A stretch of DNA of 23,020 nucleotides from the NCBI GenBank assembly GCA_964513465.1, contig CAZEMR010000048.1, positions 1-23,020 of the forward strand, written 5' to 3'. The position numbers and the translations under genes were made by a program. This DNA comes from CAZEMR01 sp964513465. Its GTDB lineage: Bacteria; Bacteroidota; Ignavibacteria; Kapaibacteriales; UBA2268. The notes below the pieces were generated by a model. It was not told the origin of the DNA. It ran no database searches and saw nothing but the letters and a program-made list of their open reading frames with translations. Below are positions 15,081 through 23,020 of the stretch, piece by piece. Within the stretch, counting starts at the first letter, position 1, and each line of letters begins with the position of its first letter.

Positions 15081-16829
15081 ATGAAAGAATTAAAACGATT
15101 ACTCCCATATCTTAAGCAATATCGCAGCAAGCTCTTGTGGGGCTTTCTGTTTGTCACAATCTCAAATATTTGCTCCACCTACGCCCCGCGCATTGTCGGC
15201 AATACGATCGACCTCATCAGCTCGGGCGATTTCCTGATCGGGGATGTTTTGTGGAATATCGCATTTATTCTGGGCCTGACCGTCGGCAGCGGAGTGTTTA
15301 TGTTCCTGACCCGCCGCACGATTATCGTCAGCTCCCGGCTTATCGAATACGACCTGCGTCGCGACCTGCTGGACAGCATCGAGCAACGGCCCATGAGCTT
15401 CTTCCACCGGCACTCCACCGGTTCGCTGATGGCTTATGCGACCAACGATATCCCCGCTGCCCGCGACTTCCTCGGGCCGGCGATTATGTATTCCGCAAAT
15501 ACAATTACGACATTCCTCTTTGCGCTAAGCTTTATGCTGACGCTCGACGTATGGATCACTCTGGTTGCGCTTATCCCGCTGCCATTGATTGCGGTTACGA
15601 CCTATTTCATCGGCCGCCGGGTGCATGTGGCCTTCCGAGCAGTGCAGGACCAGTTCTCCGACGTCACCACACGCGCCCAGGAAGCATTTTCGGGGATCAA
15701 AGTAATCCGCGCTTACGTCCGCGAGGCCTTCGAGCGAGACAAATTCCGCGACCTGAGTTATGATTATTACGAAAAAAATATGCGGCTCGCCCGCCTGCAG
15801 TCCGTCACTATGCCCGTGCTCATGATAATGGTCGGCCTATCGCAGATCGCTGTGCTCGGCTATGGCGGTATGCGCGTAATGGAGGGCGCCGCCACACTTG
15901 GCGAATTGACCCAGTTCTTTATATATTTAAATCTGCTGATATGGCCGGTGGCGGCAATCGGCTGGATTACAAACATCATTCAGCGTGCGGCGGCTTCGGC
16001 CGGACGCCTCGGCGAAATCATCGATTTCCCCGGCGATAAAGACGAATCGGTCGCCGAGGGCTACGAATCCCGCGAAATCGACGGCCGCGTGGAGTTCCGC
16101 GACGTAACCATGCGCTATACCGACGAAGCGCCTCCGGCAATCGAGGACGTCTCATTTGCAATTCCCGCCGGCGGCACCTTCGGCATCATCGGGCCTGTTG
16201 GCAGCGGCAAATCGACCATCGTCCATCTGCTGCCCGCCCTCTATAAACCTGATAGCGGACGGATTCTGATCGACGGCCAGGACATCAACGCCATCCCCCG
16301 GCGCGAGCTTCGCCGGGCAATCGGCACAGTCCAGCAGGAGAATTATTTATTCTCGGCAACAATTGCTGAAAATATCGCATTCGGATGCCAGGACGCCAGC
16401 CGCGAAGCAATTATCGAAGCAGCCAAAATCGCCCAAATCCACGACGACATCCTGCAATTCCCGAACGATTACGACACATTCCTCGGCGAGCGCGGGGTCA
16501 CCCTGTCCGGCGGCCAGAAGCAGCGCGTGGCAATCGCCCGCGCAATCATCCGGCGCCCGCGCATACTCATACTCGACGATGCGCTCTCGGCTGTGGACAC
16601 CGAAACGGAAGCCAATATATTCCAGGGGCTTGGCAAAATATTATCCGACTGTACGACTATTATAATTTCGCACAGAATTTCCTCGGTCAAAAACGCGGGT
16701 GAGATTATATATATAGAAAACGGCCGCCTGATCGAATCCGGCACCCACGAAGAGCTCGTCGAAATGGACGGCCACTACGCAGCAATCAATCGCCGCCAGA
16801 AACTCCAGGAAGAAATTGATTCGATTTAA
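15081..16829 (+). CDS. ABC exporter half-transporter, MdlA-like, with a degenerate catalytic site
   Basis: This 582-residue fused permease-ATPase belongs to the multidrug/lipid exporter group. Six transmembrane helices span about 15-300. The nucleotide-binding domain has Walker A GPVGSGKS (371-378), Q-loop VQQENYLF (417-424), signature LSGGQ (475-479), Walker B ILILDD (495-500), D-loop ALSAVD and switch H531. The residue after Walker B is Asp500, where the catalytic Glu normally sits. LILDDALSAVD is the MdlA/YheI/BmrC pattern, found in the half with the degenerate site of a heterodimeric exporter. In such systems the partner gene with an intact Glu normally lies alongside, but here the next gene is priA on the opposite strand. 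A homodimer with Asp, or a partner elsewhere in the genome, is possible. The substrate is unknown. No clear ribosome binding site precedes the ATG. Confidence 0.92.
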   Translation: MKELKRLLPYLKQYRSKLLWGFLFVTISNICSTYAPRIVGNTIDLISSGDFLIGDVLWNIAFILGLTVGSGVFMFLTRRTIIVSSRLIEYDLRRDLLDSIEQRPMSFFHRHSTGSLMAYATNDIPAARDFLGPAIMYSANTITTFLFALSFMLTLDVWITLVALIPLPLIAVTTYFIGRRVHVAFRAVQDQFSDVTTRAQEAFSGIKVIRAYVREAFERDKFRDLSYDYYEKNMRLARLQSVTMPVLMIMVGLSQIAVLGYGGMRVMEGAATLGELTQFFIYLNLLIWPVAAIGWITNIIQRAAASAGRLGEIIDFPGDKDESVAEGYESREIDGRVEFRDVTMRYTDEAPPAIEDVSFAIPAGGTFGIIGPVGSGKSTIVHLLPALYKPDSGRILIDGQDINAIPRRELRRAIGTVQQENYLFSATIAENIAFGCQDASREAIIEAAKIAQIHDDILQFPNDYDTFLGERGVTLSGGQKQRVAIARAIIRRPRILILDDALSAVDTETEANIFQGLGKILSDCTTIIISHRISSVKNAGEIIYIENGRLIESGTHEELVEMDGHYAAINRRQKLQEEIDSI

Positions 16830-16854
16830 TCGTTTGATATAATTAATTTAAAAA

Positions 16855-19371
16855 TCAGACAGCCGACCACGAGTCGATATCGATATTCATCCGCACCGAC
16901 GAATCCGCATGACGCCGGCGATATTCATCGAGCGCGCGCCCAAGCGCCGAGCGTAGGATTTTCCCAGCGGGGTCTTCTTTTTTAATATTTTTAATAATAA
17001 TAATTCTTCGGAAATTTTTTCTGATTTTGTAAATCGTCGGCGCGACCGGCCCAAGCTGGATATTCGCGCGATATTTCGGAATTGCCGAGGCAAATGCCTT
17101 CGCGGCCGCGGCGGTCTTCGATTCGTCCGGCCCGTAGAATTCGATCAGCACAAACCGCGAAAACGGCGGGTATATCGCTTTGCTGCGGTTGTCGATCTCG
17201 TCGTCATAAAACAAATCGTAGGAGCCGATCAGCGACGAACGAATGGGCGGGCTTTCCGGATGGGACGTCTGAATAATCACCTCGCCGGCGAATTCGCTTT
17301 TGCGGCCCGCGCGACCGGCCACCTGAGTCAGCAGGCTGAACGTCCGCTCCGACGACCGGAAATCGGGTATGAATAGCTGAATATCCGCGCTGACCACACC
17401 CACCAGCGTAACCCGCTCGAAATCAAGGCCTTTGGCGACCATCTGAGTGCCCAGCAGAATATCGGTCTTCCCTGCGGCAAAATCCAGCAGCATCCGGCGG
17501 TGCGCCCCCCGCCGCGATGTCGTATCGAGGTCCATCCTCTTAATTTCCGCATCAATATTATTATCTTTTAAATATTCCTCAAGCTCGTCCTCGATGCGCT
17601 GGGTGCCGGTGCCGATCTCGCGCATTTCAGGCCGGCCGCATTCGGGACATGATTTATGTGCATTTATGGTATATCCGCAGTAGTGGCAGCGCAGATAATC
17701 CCCTGTGCGATGGTAAGTCAGCGTAACTGCGCAGTCGCGGCACATCGGGATATGGCCGCACTCGGCGCACTCGAGCATTGCCGAAAATCCCCGCCGATTC
17801 TGGAATAATATCACTCCCTCCTTTTTGGCAACGCGGACGGCGATGGCGTCGAGCAGGTCCTTCGAGAATGCGCCATGCACCATGCTCCTGCGGCGGGCAT
17901 CGAGCATATCCAGCGCTCGAATTCGGGGCAGCTTTGCCTTATCCGCCCGGTGCATTATCCGCAGCAGGGTATATCTGCCCGATCGCGCATTGTGCATGCT
18001 TTCCAGCGATGGCGTTGCCGAGCCCAGCACAATTGCGGCGTCCTCCATCCGGGCGCGGACGATTGCGCAATCGCGCGCCTGGTAGCGGGGCGCGGGGTCG
18101 TCCTGTTTGTAGGATGGCTCGTGCTCCTCGTCGACTATGATGAGGCCGGTATTCTCCAGCGGGGCGAATACCGCGGATCGCGCGCCGATGACTATGCGTG
18201 CTCGGCCCCGGCTGATTGCGCGCCAGGAGTCGTAGCGTTCGCCCTGACTCATGCGGCTGTGGAATACGGCGATCTCGCCCGGGAATACACGCTCGAAGCG
18301 GTCGATCAACTGCGGGGTGAGCGATATTTCGGGCACAAGCAGCATGGCAGGGCGCCCCATATTGATCGATTTGCGGATTGCATGTATATATATAAGGGTC
18401 TTGCCGCTGCCGGTAACTCCATGCAGCAGGAATGGTTTATATTCTCCGGCGTCTATTGCTTCGATAATCGAATCGAGTGCGGCTGCCTGCTCATCGGTCA
18501 GCTCGAGCGCCGATTCGTCGCGGCTTGCCAGAGATTCGACGTCCTTTGGCAATGCGCTGCGGTCGATCTCGATCTCCCCTTCTATCGCATATCCCTTTTC
18601 GATCAGAGCATTTATGACCGCGCGCGAGGATCCCGTTTCGTGAATCAGATCGGTAATCGGCATCTCCGGTGATCCCGCTTTCGCCGCCAGATATAATTTG
18701 CTTAATGCGTTTGATTGCTTAAGTGCGCGGCGATCCAGCTCGTCGAATGCCTCTTTCAGCCGATCTTCGTCGTCGAGCAGATCGGGATCGATTTGCACGG
18801 ATTTTCGCGAAACCGGCGCGGCTTCGCTTTCGACCATTCGCTCAAGCTCGATTATCCCGGCCTCGGAGAGTGATTCGAGCTGCGCCGAAACATTGCGCAA
18901 TTTAAGGCTCTGCTCCAGATAGCCAACAGATATATATTCGTCGTGGCGCATCAGCTCTTCGAGCAATCGTGCGCGCCGAGGGGCCCGCCGCCGTATCGAT
19001 TCGACCTCTGCGGCCCCGGGCTGGCGCAGCATCCGCACCCGCAGCACGCTTTTGGGCGACATCCCCTGCGGCAGCATCGCCTTAAGAGTCTCGCCGGGCG
19101 GCGCCATATAATATTCGCTGATCCACTGCGCAAAACGGAGCATTTTTTCGGAAAGAACGGGCTTCTCGTCGAGTAATTCGGCAATCGGGCGGATGTTTTC
19201 TACATCAGTTTCGGATTCGACTGCGACGATGTATCCCGTCAGCGTTCGGCGTCCGAACGGCACCAGCGCACGGCGTCCGACAAGGCAGGCGGGGTCGGTA
19301 CCCTCGGGAATCCCGTAGGTAAACAGGGTATCGGTTGGCACCGGCAGCGCTATTTTCGCAAATTTATTCAT
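16855..19371 (-). CDS. priA: Primosomal protein N' (replication restart helicase PriA)
   Basis: PriA recognises stalled forks and D-loops and reloads DnaB, so it works with the helicase encoded upstream. The 838-residue protein shows the N-terminal 3'-end binding domain (1-110, ALPVPTDTLFTYGIP, VGRRALVPFG). The helicase core has Walker A GVTGSGKT (318-325), DEEH box (414-417, DEEHEPSYKQ), GSATPS (450-455) and the TQMVAKGLDF and QVAGRAGR motifs. The zinc module has eight cysteines: C535, C538, C544, C547, C562, C565, C575 and C578. Length is slightly above E. coli PriA (732), mostly from a longer linker between the DNA-binding and helicase parts. The C-terminal domain ends in a normal basic region. 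It converges with the exporter gene across 25 bases. ATG 19371 has no visible Shine-Dalgarno. Confidence 0.97.
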   Translation of the reverse strand: MNKFAKIALPVPTDTLFTYGIPEGTDPACLVGRRALVPFGRRTLTGYIVAVESETDVENIRPIAELLDEKPVLSEKMLRFAQWISEYYMAPPGETLKAMLPQGMSPKSVLRVRMLRQPGAAEVESIRRRAPRRARLLEELMRHDEYISVGYLEQSLKLRNVSAQLESLSEAGIIELERMVESEAAPVSRKSVQIDPDLLDDEDRLKEAFDELDRRALKQSNALSKLYLAAKAGSPEMPITDLIHETGSSRAVINALIEKGYAIEGEIEIDRSALPKDVESLASRDESALELTDEQAAALDSIIEAIDAGEYKPFLLHGVTGSGKTLIYIHAIRKSINMGRPAMLLVPEISLTPQLIDRFERVFPGEIAVFHSRMSQGERYDSWRAISRGRARIVIGARSAVFAPLENTGLIIVDEEHEPSYKQDDPAPRYQARDCAIVRARMEDAAIVLGSATPSLESMHNARSGRYTLLRIMHRADKAKLPRIRALDMLDARRRSMVHGAFSKDLLDAIAVRVAKKEGVILFQNRRGFSAMLECAECGHIPMCRDCAVTLTYHRTGDYLRCHYCGYTINAHKSCPECGRPEMREIGTGTQRIEDELEEYLKDNNIDAEIKRMDLDTTSRRGAHRRMLLDFAAGKTDILLGTQMVAKGLDFERVTLVGVVSADIQLFIPDFRSSERTFSLLTQVAGRAGRKSEFAGEVIIQTSHPESPPIRSSLIGSYDLFYDDEIDNRSKAIYPPFSRFVLIEFYGPDESKTAAAAKAFASAIPKYRANIQLGPVAPTIYKIRKNFRRIIIIKNIKKEDPAGKILRSALGRALDEYRRRHADSSVRMNIDIDSWSAV

Positions 19372-19492
19372 AGGAATCCGAATATAAACAATCCCCCGCC
19401 AACGGAAAAGAAAAATTACTTATGCAATAGAAATGTCAGGAATAATTCTTATTTTAATATAAAATCAATATTAAAACATATTATGTGATTTT

Positions 19493-20377
19493 ATGTACTA
19501 CAGACGAAAAATACTGTTATCTATCCTTGAGAAATTCGGCGGAACAATGACAAGGACTGATTTACAAAAAATTCTCTTTTTATTTAACCATGAAAATCCT
19601 ACTAAATATTACGAGTTCCTTCCTTATAAATACGGCTGCTTTTCCTTTCTGGCAAATCAGGATTTAAAAACTTTAACGAAATATAATTTAATCCATAGTG
19701 AAGAATATGGGTGGCAAATTAATTCCAATAAATCTTTTATTCCGGAACTAAAAGCCAATGACAGAATTTTTCTACAACATTTTTATAATAAATACAAAAA
19801 TTATAAGGGCAAGGAATTAATAAAATTTGTTTATGAAAATTTTCCTTATTATGCTACCAGAAGTGAAATTGCAGCACAAATTATTGATCAATCTCATTTA
19901 GATATTGTCAAATCCCTTATACCCACATCGCAACATCCATCAATATTTACAATCGGTTACGAAGGTAAATCAGTCGAAGAATATTTTAATATCCTTCTAA
20001 AGAATTCGGTTGATCTTCTTTTGGACGTAAGAAAAAATCCATTAAGCATGAAATATGGTTTTTCCAAAAAGCAAATGAAGTCTATTTCGGAGAAAATGGG
20101 CATAGAATACATGCATATTCCAACGCTTGGGATAGAATCGTCAAAAAGACAAAAACTTGAAACAAAAGAAGATTATCAAGAATTATTTGAAGTTTATAAA
20201 AAAACAGTTCTAATTGAAAGAAAACAAGATATTAATCTTATTGGAACATATTTTAAGAAATATAGACGAGTTGCATTAACTTGTTTTGAAAAATCAGCAG
20301 ACTTTTGCCATAGGAAACATGTGGCTGAATCCATCGAAAAACAACAAAAGTTTAAATACCCATTAATTCATTTGTAA
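19493..20377 (+). CDS. DUF488 protein with N-terminal SocA/DUF4065-like domain
   Basis: This is a 294-residue protein of unknown function with two parts. Residues 1 to about 130 resemble the SocA/Panacea (DUF4065) fold in pattern: RRKILLSILEKFGG, TDLQKILFLFN, YEFLPYKYGCFS. This is a weak, by-eye match. Residues 150-294 are a DUF488 domain: TIGYEGKSVEEYF (153-165), LLLDVRKNPLS (175-185), a GIEYMHIPTLGI block (203-214), and the conserved ALTCFEKSADFCHR (261-274). The Cys-Glu and Cys-His-Arg cluster is the likely active or binding site, but no DUF488 activity is established to my knowledge. The gene is strikingly AT-rich and uses AGA and AAA codons heavily, unlike priA upstream, which points to horizontal transfer. 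The next gene starts 6 bases after its stop, so they form an operon. Confidence 0.75.
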   Translation: MYYRRKILLSILEKFGGTMTRTDLQKILFLFNHENPTKYYEFLPYKYGCFSFLANQDLKTLTKYNLIHSEEYGWQINSNKSFIPELKANDRIFLQHFYNKYKNYKGKELIKFVYENFPYYATRSEIAAQIIDQSHLDIVKSLIPTSQHPSIFTIGYEGKSVEEYFNILLKNSVDLLLDVRKNPLSMKYGFSKKQMKSISEKMGIEYMHIPTLGIESSKRQKLETKEDYQELFEVYKKTVLIERKQDINLIGTYFKKYRRVALTCFEKSADFCHRKHVAESIEKQQKFKYPLIHL

Positions 20378-20383
20378 ATCTTT

Positions 20384-20936
20384 ATGATAATGCAAATTCT
20401 CATTACTGTTAAAGCTTACCCAGCAATTTCATCTAAATATGGAGAGATTGTTTGTACTGCAGGCATAAGAGACAATGGTGAATGGATTCGAATTTATCCT
20501 GTTCCGTTTAGAACACTGGATTACGACACCCAATTTAAAAAGTATGAATGGATCGATATTGATTTGAACAAAAGAGACCATGCCATGGATTTCAGGCCTG
20601 AATCTTATAATCCGGTTGATCCATGGAATATGAAGATCCGAAAACTAGGTTTTATCAAACCAGATGGAAAATCTTGGAATAAAAGACGATCAGTTGTTCT
20701 AAAAAATAAATATTTTGACTTAACAAGACTAATAGACGACTCAAAAAACAAAAATAAATGTGTTTCACTCGCTGTTTTCAAACCTTCGGATCTACTTGAT
20801 TTCGTTATAGAACCTGTTGATCGTGAATGGAATCCACAAAAGGTTAAGCTGCTTACGAACAGGCATTTACAAGCAAATATGTTTGAGTCCAAAAAACCTA
20901 ATGAGATTGAAAATTGGGAACTCGTTAAGAAACTTC
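20384..20936 (+). CDS. Unrecognised protein, paralogue copy 1 (C-terminus lost at assembly gap)
   Basis: I do not recognise the family. The N-terminus (QILITVKAYPAISSKYGEIV then CTAGIRDNGEWIRIYPVPFR) is rich in beta strands and could be a small barrel, but this is a guess. The visible part is 184 residues and stops at ...IENWELVKKL, directly at the run of Ns. From residue 77 (PVDPW) to the gap it is clearly homologous to the piece after the gap: by hand about 69 of 109 aligned positions are identical. By comparison with that copy, roughly 103 C-terminal residues are missing. It starts 6 bases after the DUF488 gene at ATG 20384, or at ATG 20390 two codons later. It is AT-rich like its neighbour. 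The tight spacing suggests that it works with the DUF488 protein. Confidence 0.7.
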
Positions 20937-20946
20937 NNNNNNNNNN
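20937..20946. other. Assembly gap (10 Ns)
   Basis: This run of ten N characters is probably a conventional scaffold placeholder, so its true length is unknown. It falls exactly between two homologous blocks, 20612-20936 and 20947-21274, which suggests that a repeat stopped the assembler. Confidence 0.98.
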
Positions 20947-21585
20947 CCTGTTGATCCGTGGGATCTGAAAATTGAACCATTAGGCTTTATTAAACCTGAT
21001 GGAAAATCATGGGCCCAAAGGCGTAATGTAATTCTACGGAATGAATACTATGATCTGGCAAAACTAATTGAGGACTCAAAACCTAAAAATGACAAATGCA
21101 TTTCACTTGCAGTTTTCAAACCCACAAAATTAATTGATTTCGTAATAGAAAATGTCGATCGTGAATGGGACGCGCAAAAAATTCAGAAGCTGAAAAACAA
21201 AAAAATGCAAGCAAATTTGTTTGAATCTGAAAACGTTTTTGATATTGAAAATTGGGAAATTGTGAATAAACTTCCCTATAAATTTAGTTACAAATTTGAA
21301 GATATTAATGGAAGAGTATCCAAATTAATGATAGAAGATTGGGAAATAGGCCAGTTATACTGGAACTCACTCAAAAGCTGTGATTATAACGAAAAACAAG
21401 CGCTTATTAAAGTAAGACAAAAATGCTGGGATGAACTCGCATTAAAAAAAGATTTATTTTTTTTCTTAGGTACAAGGTTGCTAGAACATCGTAAAGGCTA
21501 TCCAAATCCATTCAGTATTATCGGCTTATTTTATCCAAATCATAGAATTCTCCAGCAAAACACATCATTATTCGAAGGATTTTAA
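20947..21585 (+). CDS. Unrecognised protein, paralogue copy 2 (N-terminus lost at assembly gap)
   Basis: This is an open frame of 213 codons (212 residues) from the gap to the TAA at 21583-21585, beginning PVDPWDLKIEPLGFIKPDGK. Its first 109 residues align with residues 77-185 of the copy before the gap, including the shared blocks LGFIKPDGKSW, SLAVFKP, DFVIE and VDREW. By comparison about 76 N-terminal residues are missing. The C-terminal 103 residues, which the first copy lacks, contain SKLMIEDWEIGQLYWNS and FFFLGTRLLEHRKGYPNPFSIIGLFYP. That part is mixed helix and strand with no motif that I can name. It could be a second gene in tandem, or the second half of one gene with an internal duplication. 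Composition is AT-rich, like the DUF488 gene. The HtrA gene follows after 71 bases with a return to higher GC. Confidence 0.7.
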   Translation, partial: PVDPWDLKIEPLGFIKPDGKSWAQRRNVILRNEYYDLAKLIEDSKPKNDKCISLAVFKPTKLIDFVIENVDREWDAQKIQKLKNKKMQANLFESENVFDIENWEIVNKLPYKFSYKFEDINGRVSKLMIEDWEIGQLYWNSLKSCDYNEKQALIKVRQKCWDELALKKDLFFFLGTRLLEHRKGYPNPFSIIGLFYPNHRILQQNTSLFEGF

Positions 21586-21656
21586 ATATTATAGCTTATA
21601 TATTCGTTTCTATTTTTGTGTATGAAATTATGTAGAAGATTTCGAGTTACGGAAAA

Positions 21657-22883
21657 ATGAAACGATCGAAATTATTTATTGCGCTTATCTCCTTCCTTCT
21701 TTTCTCGGCGGGATGCGACGCCAACAGCAACGAAAAAGACGCCAAATCAGCCGCCGATAATAATCTTATCGCCGCCAATTCGAATGTTTACTCCGAATCT
21801 CAAGCCGCGGCCGAACCCGCCGCTCCCGATGATATCGACGAAAGCCGCACCAATGCGATCACCCGCGCGGTCGAACGCTGCAGCGGGGCTATCGTCGGCA
21901 TCAACTTAACGGCGGTCTATCAGGTGGAATACCGCCATCCCTTCTATGACGACCCGTTTTTCAGGCATTTTTTCGGCAATCGCGCGCCGAGCCGCACCCG
22001 CGAATACGAGGTGCGGGGTCTGGGTTCGGGATTCATTATTTCGCCGGATGGATATATTCTGACCAATCACCATGTGGCCGGCAATGCTAAGGAGGTCGTT
22101 GTGACCATGACCAACGGCAAAAAATACGACGCCGAGATCGTCGGCTCGGACTACGTCAGCGACGTCGCCCTGCTAAAGATCGACGGCGAAAATCTGCCTT
22201 ACCTTCGGCTGAGCAATTCCGACAATGTAATCATCGGCGAATGGGCGATCGCCTTCGGCAACCCATTCGGACTGTTCGATATGAACGCCAAACCAACGGT
22301 CACGGTCGGCGTGATTTCGAACAAGGGCGTGGATTTTTTGCAGGAGGATCAGAATCGCGTGCGGGTTTATCGCGGAATGCTCCAGACCGATGCGGCGATC
22401 AGCTCTGGCAATTCGGGCGGGCCGCTGGTCAATTCCAAAGGCGAAGTAATCGGTATAAACACAGTGATTTACTCGACCTCGCAGAGCCGCCAGGGCGCCG
22501 GAAGCATCGGCATCGGATTCGCAATCCCAATCAACCGCGTCAAAAAAATTGTCGATATTCTGAAAAATAATGAATCAATTGACCGCAATTACTACACCGG
22601 TATGGAGGTCAGCGAGCTAGCCGAACGCATCGCGAAATATCTCAAAGTCGATCAGGAATCCGGCGTGGTGATCACATCGATTTATCGCAATACCCCGGCC
22701 GACGAAGCGGGATTCGAGCCCGGCGATATTATTTATTCGATCGAGGGTAAGCAGATCCACCGGTTGGAGGATTATTATATAATTATAAATGACAAAGTTG
22801 TCGGAGACAGATTAAATTTCGTAATTTTGCGAAATGGCGAAAAAATCAGAAAATCATTAACTCTCGAATCTAAAGAAGGCTGA
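21657..22883 (+). CDS. HtrA/DegP-type serine protease lipoprotein with one PDZ domain
   Basis: This is a 408-residue periplasmic quality-control protease of family S1C. The signal peptide ends in a lipobox-like LFSAGC, so C20 is probably lipidated and the enzyme membrane-anchored. A low-complexity linker (21-60) follows. The chymotrypsin-like domain has a full catalytic triad: H139 (LTNHHVAGNA), D169 (SDVALLKID) and S253 (SSGNSGGPLVN). One PDZ domain (about 310-400) contains SGVVITSIYRNTPADEAGFEPGDIIYSI, so it resembles DegS or HtrA-like single-PDZ proteins rather than two-PDZ DegP. An LA-loop-like insert (HPFYDDPFFRHFFGNRAPSR, 94-113) is present. GGA shortly before the ATG may aid initiation. 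The next gene starts two bases after the stop, so they are co-transcribed. Composition is back to that of the core genome. Confidence 0.93.
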   Translation: MKRSKLFIALISFLLFSAGCDANSNEKDAKSAADNNLIAANSNVYSESQAAAEPAAPDDIDESRTNAITRAVERCSGAIVGINLTAVYQVEYRHPFYDDPFFRHFFGNRAPSRTREYEVRGLGSGFIISPDGYILTNHHVAGNAKEVVVTMTNGKKYDAEIVGSDYVSDVALLKIDGENLPYLRLSNSDNVIIGEWAIAFGNPFGLFDMNAKPTVTVGVISNKGVDFLQEDQNRVRVYRGMLQTDAAISSGNSGGPLVNSKGEVIGINTVIYSTSQSRQGAGSIGIGFAIPINRVKKIVDILKNNESIDRNYYTGMEVSELAERIAKYLKVDQESGVVITSIYRNTPADEAGFEPGDIIYSIEGKQIHRLEDYYIIINDKVVGDRLNFVILRNGEKIRKSLTLESKEG

Positions 22884-22885
22884 AA

Positions 22886-23020
22886 TTGGAGAATAATGGC
22901 AAAAGCCTGCTCGAGGCGAAAGATCTAGTCAAACGATACAACCACCGCCGGGTGTTCAAGGGATTCTCGCTAGTGTGGGACCAGGGCGAGGTCTTCGGCT
23001 GGCCCGGTCGGATGGGTACG
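22886..23020 (+). CDS. ABC transporter ATP-binding protein, N-terminal fragment (cut by window edge)
   Basis: A frame opening at TTG 22886, two bases after the protease stop, reads LENNGKSLLEAKDLVKRYNH then RRVFKGFSLVWDQGEVFGWP. The LEAKDLVKRY...VFKGFSL...GEVFG pattern is the N-terminal strand region of an ABC ATPase, close to LptB-like or general export ATPases. The expected Walker A (GxxGPNGxGKT) should start right at GEVFG, but the last codons read GWPGRMGT, so the P-loop is not intact here. This may be poor base calling at the contig end. A TAA at 22871-22873 closes the frame upstream, leaving TTG 22886 (or CTG 22880) as start. The ATG at 22896 is in another frame and stops quickly. Position after HtrA suggests an envelope-related operon. 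Confidence 0.7.
   Translation, partial: MENNGKSLLEAKDLVKRYNHRRVFKGFSLVWDQGEVFGWPGRMGT

Noticed and set aside
17875..18672. Plus-strand open frame of 265 codons
   Set aside because: It is antisense to priA, where the helicase motifs are unambiguous.
1..23020. CRISPR arrays and tRNA or rRNA genes
   Set aside because: I read all intergenic spaces and saw no regularly spaced direct repeats and no tRNA-like cloverleaf or rRNA motif.

Overview
The window looks like a contig from a metagenome-assembled genome of an uncultured bacterium in the Bacteroidota/Chlorobi-like (FCB) part of the tree. The best support is a large secreted protein at 7125-10379 that ends in a type IX secretion (Por) C-terminal sorting domain. 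Other hints are AT-rich spacers and a general lack of strong Shine-Dalgarno sequences. Most genes are moderately GC-rich. The assembly has a 10-N scaffold gap at 20937-20946, and both ends cut genes. The exact phylum cannot be read from this sequence alone.

Layout. 1-3403 (minus): thyX (flavin-dependent thymidylate synthase, C-terminus cut by the window edge), preceded by an orphan histidine kinase with five PAS domains. 3593-5460 (plus): a small TerB-like protein and a PutP-type sodium/solute symporter. 5462-6991 (minus): a type II restriction-modification pair, a TSPPY-type (probably N4-cytosine) methyltransferase followed by a BstYI/BglII-family endonuclease whose reading frame is broken by an apparent one-base slip. 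7125-10379 (minus): a VWA/choice-of-anchor-D/T9SS surface protein, with a good terminator after it. 10556-11785 (plus): a secreted beta-propeller-like protein. 11834-12012: a palindrome-rich dispersed repeat. 12049-13494 (minus): dnaB. 13845-14954 (plus): a receiver-first hybrid kinase. 15081-16829 (plus): an MdlA-like ABC half-exporter. 16855-19371 (minus): priA. 19493-21585 (plus): an AT-rich cassette encoding a SocA/DUF4065-like plus DUF488 fusion and two tandem paralogous pieces of an unrecognised protein around the assembly gap. 21657-23020 (plus): an HtrA/DegP-type lipoprotein protease, then the start of an ABC transporter ATPase.

How they fit together. Housekeeping genes for replication and nucleotide synthesis (thyX, dnaB, priA) are interleaved with signalling genes (PAS kinase, receiver-kinase hybrid), envelope genes (symporter, T9SS cargo, HtrA, exporter) and two accessory insertions. 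One insertion is the restriction-modification pair; the other is the DUF488 cassette. Both differ in base composition from their surroundings. The DUF488 cassette is the best candidate for an undescribed system, and the tandem duplication or assembly problem inside it must be settled first.
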